Assembly: GCA_039602395.1 (NCBI GenBank)
Contig: JBCNJP010000007.1
Span: 120,996,957 to 121,060,956 of the forward strand
Direction of reading: 5' to 3'
DNA length: 64,000 nucleotides
Origin: Deinandra increscens subsp. villosa
Lineage: Eukaryota; Streptophyta; Magnoliopsida; Asterales; Asteraceae
A program made the translations under genes and the position numbers. Positions within the stretch are counted from its first letter, which is position 1, and each line of letters opens with the position of its first letter. The notes under the pieces are model-generated. The model worked only from the letters and a program-made list of their open reading frames with translations. It was not told the DNA's origin and did no database searches. Of this stretch, positions 55,580 to 64,000 are shown piece after piece.

Positions 55580-56927
55580 GGCTAAACGTAGTGAGGCGTT
55601 TTTGGGGTCCATAACGCCCCATAACGCATGTCCATAACGCCCCGACCACTACACCCCGGCGTTATGGGGCGTTATGGAGCCCAAAATCGCCGGGGGCGTC
55701 AGGGAGATAACGCCGGAGAAAAGGAAAAAGTCAAAAAATTTAGCCGTTGAACGGCTATATATCCGTTAACTTTTTTTTTTTTTTTAAATTAATTTAAACA
55801 CCTTTTTCACTATAAATACCCCACATATTTTATAAACTTTCACACACCACACCAACTCAATTCTCTTCTACTTCATCTATTTTCTTTTAAAAATGTTTCC
55901 CAACCAACCCAACAACCAACCCAACTCTCGACCTAATACCGGGGAGAACGAACCCGATCAAAACCTTTGGCAAATGTTTATGAACATGCCTCCCCCTCAA
56001 TTCCCGTCAATGAACCCCGCCACTCAACCTTTCCCGAACCAATTCACAAACATGAACCTTTACTCTCAAGGTTTTTCCCAATTCTCCCAACCACAATTTG
56101 GAGGTTATCCACCTCAACCATTTCAAGCTTCTCCAACCCACGACCTTCTCCAACCTCGCGACAAACTCCAACCCCTCGAGCATCTCAACCCTTTTCTCTT
56201 CAAGATGAGGACGTTGAAATCGTCCAAGAAACACAAGAGGTCGGTGCATCACAACCAAAACAAAAAGCTAGAGGAAAGAGTAAACGATCTCACAAAAAAA
56301 AGAGGACGACGCGAGAGCGACGAAGGAGATACAATTTTGGAGCGACGACGAGTGTTTCGCTCTTTGTCGAGCTTACATTGAAGCTTCGGAGAACCCGACA
56401 AAAGGTTTTTTTTTTTAACTAAAAGTTATGTTTTTTTAAAAAAAAAATTTTTTTTTTTACTAACTTTTGTATCTTTTTTTTTAGCAAACAATCAAGATGC
56501 GAGAGAATTTTGGGACGAGATTCGGTCCAAGTTTTTCATGTTGATGGGGAAGGGCGAATACCGAAACCCGGATTCGTTGTCGTCCAAATGGAGAGAAATA
56601 AACAGAAAATGTCAAGCTTTCTCAACTTACTATGATCGGTCCAGATCAAATTGGCCGAGTTGTAATCTTTTATTTTTAATTAGTTGAAAATTTTATTTTA
56701 ATTAAGTTGTAATCTTTTATTTTTAATTAGTTGAAATTTTTATTTTAATTAAAATAGTTTAAAAAAAAGTAAAAAAATAAATAAATATTAAGTAATGATG
56801 GTGGGGCTTTATGGGGCTTTATCCACTACACCATAAAGCCCCATAAAGCCCCTTGCCCAGTCAGCGTCCACATGGCGCATAATGCCCCTTGTGGGGCTTT
56901 ATGGGGCTTTAACCATTACGTATAGCC
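55580..56927 (+). mobile_element. PIF/Harbinger element carrying only the MYB-like ORF
   Basis: TTA at 55577-55579 and 56928-56930. TIR left GGCTAAACGTAGTG, right complement GGCTATACGTAATGG. 1348 bp. It contains a decayed MYB/trihelix-like ORF but no DDE transposase, so it depended on another element for movement. Confidence 0.82.
55893..56665 (+). pseudogene. Harbinger MYB/SANT-like accessory protein, frameshifted
   Basis: Starts MFPNQPNNQPN at 55893 with a Gln/Asn/Pro-rich N-terminus. The frame changes near 56200 (EDVEIVQETQEVG, then KRSHKKKR) and again near 56330 (WSDDECFALCRAYIEAS). After a likely intron ending at 56484 it continues NNQDAREFWDEI, KWREINRKCQAF and SNWPS, the MYB-like trihelix that binds Harbinger ends and helps the transposase. 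The end is truncated at about 56665. Confidence 0.75.
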
Positions 56928-56930
56928 TTA

Positions 56931-57247
56931 GGCTATGTGTAATCATAAAGCTCCACCATGGGGCATTATGCGACACGTGTCGCTGACATGGCAAAGGGGG
57001 GTTATATTAATTTGGGTGTGTAGTCATAAAGCCCCTTACATGACACGTGTCGCTCACATGACAAAGAGGGTTAAAAATCAACCAATAATTGAAGGCTAGT
57101 TTGACTTGTCAAGGGGGAAGAGGGCGCCATCTAGGTCACGCTCACGGACGAAAAAAAGCAACACGGCGCCCCGGGGGGTGCCCAAGGGCGCCATATGGGG
57201 CGTTATATTGGGGGTGAAGGTCCTATCACGCCCGATTACACATAGCC
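56931..57247. mobile_element. Harbinger miniature element abutting the previous one
   Basis: TTA at 56928-56930 (shared with the preceding element) and 57248-57250. TIR left GGCTATGTGTAATC, right complement GGCTATGTGTAATCGGGC. An internal direct duplication (gtcataaagcccc ... gacacgtgtcgct...acatg) covers about 56940-57075. Confidence 0.8.
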
Positions 57248-57339
57248 TTATGCATCCAGTTTTTTCTCATGGTCAATTATATGGGGCTTTGTCTAGAGTC
57301 AAAAGCAGAGACAAAGCAGAGACTAGAAATCTTTAAAAA

Positions 57340-57562
57340 CCTCCACCGGAACACTGATCAACCCACTTGTCTTTCTCTCTTTTCCTGCAACTTTCTTCCC
57401 TCCTATCACCCGACATCATCATCATCACCACCATAACACTCTTCATCCTTTCCAACAACTCTTTATTACTCCATCTCCTCCCCCATCACCCTCCTTCCTA
57501 CTGGAAATCTCTCAAGAAACTTTTCATTCATTGAAGATCGGAGTCTTTGCTATCCATTCTAG
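57340..57562 (+). other. Putative 5' UTR exon with strong splice donor
   Basis: CT/CA-rich sequence ends at TCTAG|GTAAGTG (57562), a near-consensus donor. A second candidate exon, 58453-58537, is bounded by TTTCAG| and ATAAG|GTATAA and encodes only short frames. These may be non-coding leader exons of the RPA-like gene downstream, or of a non-coding transcript. Confidence 0.4.
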
Positions 57563-58699
57563 GTAAGTGAAAATTGGTTTTTATGCATCAAAATACCATT
57601 TTTCTTTCTTAAAACCCTCAATCTAACTCAACATTTTCAAAACATACCTCTAAAAACAGAAAGCAAAATGATTTCAAAACACACAATGGGAACAAAACCT
57701 AAACGAAGACATGCAAAATGGGGTTATCAAAACCCCAAAAAACTCATCTTTTCTTGCTTTCTAACCTTTTCTTTTTCGGTTTAGATTGATTTGACTTAAC
57801 TAAACACATCTCTAATTAATTAAACACATTTTTTATAGGAACTGACATACACATTACACTCTTCAGACCTACTTAAACAAACCTTCCATCCATCCGATCG
57901 ATGATTTTAGAACCTGACTGAACATTAAACCGGACGTTTTGGGTCACCGGTTCAACATTCAGCCGCCATAACCGGCCGGTTAAAACGAAAACGGCCATGA
58001 GGTGCTCAAAATATTTGTTTTTATAGTTTTATATCCTTGACCCCTAAAAGTTATAACTTTGTTTTTAGTAGGATTAGGTTTGCTAATCCAAAAGTGCATA
58101 TATGTCACTTTATTGTAATTTCATCATATATATAAAAAAATCCTAAAATAGAAAAAGAAAATTTCTATTATTAATTACTGCTAATCAACATTTCGATTTG
58201 GTTCGTTGAATCCATTTTTAGTTGGTTTTGTTTCCATTATTTTAGTTTAGATTTTGAGTTTGGAAAATTCAACGCCCTGAATCAAAACATAAGTTCAAGC
58301 AACTTTTAGTTCTTTAAGCTTGTTTGTATAATGAATACATCAAGCTACTTAGTTTAGTTGGGTTTGAACAATTAAACCCAAAACTGTTTTTCTTTATTTT
58401 CTATCAAAACTGGTATTCTTGTAAATATATAATTTTCTTAATTCCATTTCAGGAAGGAGATAAGTGTCACATGGCATCTATGAAGAACTTAAGATGATAG
58501 ACAAAATGCTAGACGTGGACTAGACTACTTTCATAAGGTATAATAAATATAAGAAAATCACCCGAATAGATATTAACTAGTATAAAAGTGATAAAATGTT
58601 CTTTTAGTTTCACATTTTCTAAAATAGCATACCAATTAAAACGCACCACGTTCTCTGGTAAAACAAACAGGTATCATTTTCGTTGCGATAGGGTTTTTT

Positions 58700-58845
58700 C
58701 TCAAATCTTAGCCTCGATTAAATCTTTGTCGAAGGCACTTTTGATAATACGGCATTAAATCTTCGTCGCTCCGTAAAAAACCTAATCTTTGTCCTTTCTA
58801 ATAATACGACATTAAATCTTCGTCGAAGGTACTTTTGATTCGAGT
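58700..58845. repeat. Imperfect duplication of an attaaatctt-cgtcgaagg unit
   Basis: Related phrases (gattaaatctttgtcgaaggcacttttga at about 58717 and cattaaatcttcgtcgaaggtacttttga at about 58812) lie 95 bp apart, with a partial copy between. Located in the presumed leader region of the RPA-like gene. Confidence 0.6.
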
Positions 58846-59246
58846 TTCGTTGTTCGTTACACTTGCTTTGTTATTTCTATATGATTTTGTTGATTATTTG
58901 ATTTTGATTGAAGAATTTGCGATTTTGCTTATGTCTTCTAGAATTTAAAATCAACAAGAGATTGTTCATGCATAATTTTTATGTTGTTCTTTATAAAAAA
59001 ACAGCTTTGTTGGCAATTATATGCTTTGCTTCCACAGCTATAGGCTTAATTTCTTTAGTGGTGACAGATTATTCATGTAACATTTACCTGACTAATATTA
59101 TCTTTTTTGGTAACCAGGTGTAGTTCATATCGTTCATGTACAGGCTTCTTTCTTTTTCTTAAAATTTCCCAAATTTTTTTTCTTTTTCTAATGGCTTATG
59201 TTTATTTTGTCCAAATTTTTTTTACTTCTTTTGCATATAGATCACG

Positions 59247-61374
59247 ATGAAAATCGTTAATATTGAAGATATTCAGGGCACTGATCCGGAGAATGCAATA
59301 GAGGTCCGCGTAATCAGACGTTGGTCTACACGTCTAACATCAGATGAAACCAGTTACATTTTTGTCGACAAAAATGTAATCTCTTATTATCAATGACACA
59401 TCTTTTTGATATTACATTATTTATATTGTTAACCTTAATAAAATTTTGTCTTAGGCCGATGGTATTCACGCTATTGCTGCAGCATCTTACAAACAGGTCT
59501 ACGATGCACCTTTGGAACTGTTAGGCTGTTACAGAATTGCTACTTTTGCCTACGAAGATCCTCCCGTTTATCTAATTAAAACTATTGATCATCCCGTTTC
59601 CTTACGGTTTGGGTCCACTGCAGTCATAAGCCCTATACCTGACTCTGTGATATATCCAAGGGTGTATTTTGATTTTACAAAGTAGGAGAATCTGATCGAA
59701 TCAACCGAAACACGTGATGTTTACACCGGTACAGCCTATATTCTTTTACCAATTTATTTGTGCTTTTTGGTTACCTTCTTTACTGTTAGTATTCTTTATC
59801 AGATTAACATTTATTTTCTTATTTTATTCTTTCTGTAACAGATTTCATAGGGCTTGTAGATCATATTGTTGATGCCAGAACAAAAGATAATGATGCTTAC
59901 ATTCGTCTGTTCTTGAAAACTGAGAGGTACAACAGGAATTGGTCATTTCTTATTGTGTTGTTGTATCACTTTACCTCTAATATATGATTTATTCATTGAC
60001 TTAAAAGTTGACCACAAAATATTATTAACAACATGAGTTGTTAGGTACCATTTTTTTATCGATTTTCATCAGCATACAAATAATTGAATGTCGTCTATTT
60101 ACAGGAACACAATCACTGCAACCTTATGGAAAGAGATAATCTTATCAGCAGACAGGTTCAATAGGGCTGAACTCGATGGCACTAGTCGACCGTGTACTAT
60201 TGCCCTAACAACTATGAAGGTCACTAAACACCGCGGTAATTACAGCTTTCATATTGATTTATAAACAGTTATGTTCTTTTTAAAATTTAACAATCACTTT
60301 TTTTAATTGTTATAGGCTGGTTTCAGTTAACCTCCACTCCTGGTACATACACATACATAAACCCAAGCTGTGCTGAATCAACAACTCTTTTACGAGGGTA
60401 TATGGTTATTCTTTCTTTACCCATGCCATATCACCCTAACATCATAGCTCCTGTAATTTAGAAGTTTCTTATCTTATCAACAGTAACCAGTCTGCATCAC
60501 AAAGCTCAATGGTTTGCCACCCTCCTCCTCACAATCGATTCCCAAAAAAATCTATCAGAGCTTCTCCTGCTTGACCGTCAACAGTCTGCGGTATCATACC
60601 TGTCAAAACTTTTCTTATTACTCCTATATCAATTGTAATTTATAGTTCTAATTTACTACTTTCGGTATCAGCAACAACTGTTCAGGTGTGATGCCAAAAT
60701 TGTTGACTTTGCTAATGAACTACCATGGTTTAAACGAAACTGCCTGGTTCTCTCTTGTACAGAGCACGTATCACCAGCAAGTGACAAGTTCCTTTGTGTC
60801 ACTCATGGAATATCTGATTCATGTAGATATCTGTAAGTTTCTAACAACCTGACTCTGGCATCGTAATGTTTCATAAAGCTATAGTTTTACTGATACATAC
60901 CACATATAATTTGCATGTTTCAAACCTTTCTTAAAATACACAAATTACAAAAATATTTTAAATATGGTATGTGTTTTCTTTAGTTCGTATATTTACATAT
61001 ATGATATAATAACTGTAGGTTCATGCCGACTGTCACAATCGCGGACAATACTGCATCCGCAACTGCCATGCTGTTTGATGATGTTGTGCGATCTATTATT
61101 GGACAGTCATGTGCAGATTTAATATCCTATACTCCAGCTGAGAATCTCAAAGGGTTACCCGAGGTATTGACCTCAGCAAAAGGTACGATGTTCACTTTTT
61201 ATCTAAAGGTCAGACCATACAGCAGGACTGGTGCCACCACTTTTGCTGTCGATAGAGCCGAGGCTATCGATGCAGCCTCTGCCTCAGTTACACCCCAAAC
61301 ACCAATGCCAATATCCGAGATCAATCGTCAATCCACTACAACTGGTGTTAAGAGAGCTCTGTTCCCAGACACAG
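59247..61374 (+). pseudogene. RPA1-like (replication protein A 70 kDa) OB-fold gene, decayed
   Basis: Exons 59247-59375, 59455-59728, 59842-59926, 60105-60235, 60316-60397, about 60482-60590, 60672-60832 and 61019-61374, all GT-AG. OB-fold 1: IEVRVIRRWSTRL and YIFVDKN (DUF223-like). OB-fold 2: DFIGLVDHIVDAR ... ATLWKEIILSADRF. C-terminal fold: DAKIVDFANELPWF and RYLFMPTVTIADNTASATAMLFDDVV, as in the ssDNA-binding subunit of RPA. A TAG at 59683-59685 interrupts exon 2, and exon 6 changes frame (SASQSS to LSELLLLDRQQSA across an A-run). Such RPA-like proteins occur both as plant gene families and in Helitrons; no helicase is nearby. The last exon was not found. Confidence 0.7.
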
Positions 61375-62740
61375 GTATGAAATTCACAATGTTTAGTCTC
61401 TTATCTTGCAACATAAATATTTTTTACAAGTCCAGTTACAATTCTATCATTAAATGCTATATACAATATTCAATTTCAGCCTCTTTATTTAAATGTCCTC
61501 TATTATATATGCTAAGTTACAGCCTCCTTATAACATATCTATCAACAATCATTTGTACAGCATCTATTCAGATTTATTTTAATAAAAGCCATTATCAAAT
61601 ACTTTTCGAGTTATAACAATGTTTAACTATATATATACACATAAGTACCTATATATATTAAAAATACGTTTCTACATGATTCATGAACAACTGCTATTTT
61701 CTTATTAGCTAACCTTAATACTATGGTAATACATATTACCATGTGTTTATCAGAATACTTTCCTTTAACATTACAAATGCTATCAACTATGCACGTTGAT
61801 ATCATAAATTTATAATGTTCTCACAGAGAGTTAGCTAACCTTAATACTATGGTAATACATATTACCATGTTGCATGAATGAAATATTTGTTAGTCTTTTG
61901 AAACTGGATGAAGCTACCTACAATAAACTTACTGGTGATGATGCTGCATTTTGACAAGTTAAATTCATCCACCTGCTACCTAAGCTAGATAGATATAATG
62001 TTTGTAACTCTTTTGAAGATAACCAAAAATGACCGCTACGGCTAAAGTTGCAGTGTATATCTATGTATAATCTTATCATTGCGTTTACTATTTTTGACAT
62101 GTTTAGATACAGACAACGACATCCTCTACTACATTACCAATTAGCAAAAATACCTTAGCTTCAGTTCGTTAACTGCTAATGTTAGGTTTGCATATCATAT
62201 AACACCAATGTATATGACACTAATGTACACTGTTAACAAATGGAAAACTTAACCTTTTAAAAATCTATATTATCAATGTCTAATAGATTATCGAGTTTCA
62301 GTCCAACGACGATTGCTCCGCTTTTATAAAGTAAGATTGAAGCCTTATTATATATCTAAGCATACCGTACAATGAATTACATAAGATTGGCAACTTCACT
62401 AATCGCCGCTGTTATTTCGGTCAATCATTTATCAAATTGTTATACGCCATATTCCATTAAAAAAAGGGGGTAATAGACCCTTAGAAATATAGTGCAGATA
62501 ATTGTTTACACTAAAGCTAACACCTGATTTCATAGCTTACACTCTCATAATTAAACATATGATACAAATCATAGATAGACTATGCTTCAAAGAACTAAAT
62601 AAGCTTGGCCAAAATTCTTGGCTCATAGTGAAAGTCAAATTCTCACAACAACAACATCGTTTTTACTTATAATTTTATGGCCCAGTAATTTCAGAGCCCA
62701 ACAACTTAATACATCCATTTCCAACTGCCCAAAAACCAGA
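61375..62740. other. Region between the RPA-like and B3 genes
   Basis: AT-rich, no supported frame. It contains the 40-bp duplicated palindromic motif at 61705-61870 and probably the remaining 3' part of the RPA-like gene and the promoter of the B3 gene. Confidence 0.4.
61705..61870. repeat. Two identical 40-bp copies containing a palindrome
   Basis: The stretch beginning ttagctaacc occurs at 61705-61744 and 61831-61870, identical over 40 bp. Its second half, ATGGTAATACATATTACCAT, is a 20-bp near-perfect palindrome. Confidence 0.85.
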
Positions 62741-62836
62741 TACCCACATACTTAAAGACTGAAACGAGATGATCGACCTTTCGTCTCTTCCACCGCGCCA
62801 TTAACCAGTTCAGCTCCCAGAGTTCGTCAATCAGAG
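62741..62836 (+). other. Putative 5' UTR exon of the B3 gene
   Basis: Ends at CAGAG|GTAAGC (62836), a good donor. It contains a short upstream ORF from ATGATCGACC at about 62771 ending after 11 codons. The next acceptor is ATGTAG| at 63374, directly before the B3 start codon. Confidence 0.4.
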
Positions 62837-63374
62837 GTAAGCAAAATCAGATGCCTATCGCCTTACATTTGTTTAGGTTCGTATAGATCTTCCATACATA
62901 GTACTCTTCCTCAGGCTAGATTCATATTACCTTGATTATTGCTTCCTGAAAAATATCTACACTGCATGTTCCAGTTTCTACTCACATACACAAATTAAAC
63001 ATGCCTACTCGAAGAAGCAGAGGCAATATTCAGTAAAATCTTATTTGAGAATCAACATTTACCTTTACCAACGTCAATTTAGGGTTTCCGATCATCGATT
63101 ATTGTTAAATTTCTTAACTGCATGTACCAATTTCTACACACAATGACAGCTTAAACATATTTCTTTAAAGATGCTCAACCAATATGATACTAAATAACCA
63201 GTAAAAACACAAATGCAGACCATTAGCTTCATTTTTTCATCAGTCAGCCCTGAACCCCAGGAACTGTGGGCTCAGGACAAATTTTTTATATGTTCCCTTT
63301 AAAATTAGCGATCAGACTGAAGTCAAACTTGATGTCCTTAGAGTATACAGAAAACTTATATTTTACACATGTAG

Positions 63375-63971
63375 ATGGAAGGCACATTTACAAGGGTTTT
63401 CTCCACAAGTGAAAGTCGATGTCTGGTGAGTCAATTAACGACTTTATTTACTACAATATCAGTAGTCTTCACTTCACATATGTTTTGGACCGTCAAAATT
63501 AAAAGGATCAATGAAGATGTCTACATGACAGATGGATGGTCACAGGTTGTCAAGGACATACCACTGAGAGAAAACCACTTCTTGGAATTTCACTACAAGA
63601 GCAAGTTCATTATCCTCCTACACGTGTACACTTCTGATGGATCCAATATACTGACGGTACCAAATGCTGTCAAACCAGAAAGTGAAACAGACACCTCGGC
63701 TAAAGAGCCAGATCCTGAACCAATAAAAGATCCACCCAGCTTCAATGCGGTTGCTATAGTTCGTAAGCATTTTGTAAGTAACCAAACTCTCTAGAGCCAC
63801 CAATCCTTTCATACTCTACACTACTAACAGATGCTTATCACAGCGCCTACCCACAAAGCTTACAAAGCTAGCAGGCTTCTACGATGGAATGAAAATCAAG
63901 CTCGCATACGAACACCATCAGCTGAAGACCTTCAAACTGCGTTCTCAATCAAACATGGTGACCTACACAAG
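63375..63971 (+). CDS. B3-domain DNA-binding protein (REM-type), partial
   Basis: Exon 1, 63375-63773, starts MEGTFTRVFSTSESRCL directly at a splice acceptor and contains most of a B3 fold: FWTVKIKRINEDVYMTDGWSQ, VVKDIPLRENHFLEFHYK and FIILLHVY, matching the W-x-V, GW and D-FLxF pattern. A linker rich in Pro/Glu follows (about residues 97-122). Exon 2, 63844-63971, begins the second B3 domain (VRKHF then RLPTKLTKLAGFYDGMKIKL), and its donor AG|GTAAAA is in phase 2, so the gene continues beyond the window. Tandem B3 domains fit REM-type plant nuclear factors. The region at 63424-63481 could alternatively be spliced out (donor CTG|GTGAGT). Confidence 0.72.
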
Positions 63972-64000
63972 GTAAAAAACAAACACAATAAATAGCTTCA

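Overview
The window looks like nuclear DNA of a eudicot plant. It has AT-rich intergenic sequence, short GT-AG introns, UMAMIT (WAT1-related) and B3-domain genes, Copia elements (one with a primer-binding site for initiator tRNA-Met), and PIF/Harbinger, MULE and hAT miniature elements. Asteraceae is plausible from the general style of the repeats, but that is an impression and not a demonstrated assignment.

Host genes are few. Two paralogous UMAMIT/WAT1-related exporters lie in the same orientation on the minus strand (3458-9057 and 25794-30265). Each has seven exons with matching junction phases, and both assemble into full-length open frames (about 362 and 397 aa). Between them lies a pile of transposons. 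A small intronless gene for a probably N-myristoylated acidic protein sits at 54356-54763 (minus). The right end carries a decayed RPA1-like OB-fold gene (59247-61374, plus) and the 5' part of a B3-domain gene running off the edge (63375 onward, plus).

Most of the rest is mobile DNA whose ends can often be fixed to the base from target-site duplications. At 12.8-23.2 kb there is a three-layer nest: a fold-back repeat, split by a PIF/Harbinger element (21269-23125, TSD TTA), split again by a Copia element (13039-21259, TSD GTATC). That Copia seems to encode the N-terminus of Gag inside its own LTR and to join it in frame to gag-pol by splicing over the primer-binding site. At 34.8-46.7 kb a second, 11.5-kb Copia element on the minus strand (34867-46388, TSD GCGAG) sits inside a hAT miniature element (TSD AGCATGGG). 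Its two LTRs look identical over 356 bp and gag and pol are open, so it is young. It carries a long third ORF 3' of pol, apparently with its own TATA box and leader intron, and three tandem hairpins whose stems differ in sequence but keep pairing.

Other resolved elements are two MULE-type miniature elements with 9-bp duplications (23423-24312 and 47410-48582), Harbinger-type elements at 4937-5248, 49521-50174, 55580-56927 and 56931-57247 (the last two share one TTA), a palindromic element in a UMAMIT intron (7956-8539), and fragments of Gypsy and LINE elements. The strongest candidates for something not described before are the LTR-encoded, spliced Gag exon of the first Copia, and the internal promoter, third ORF and covarying hairpin array of the second.
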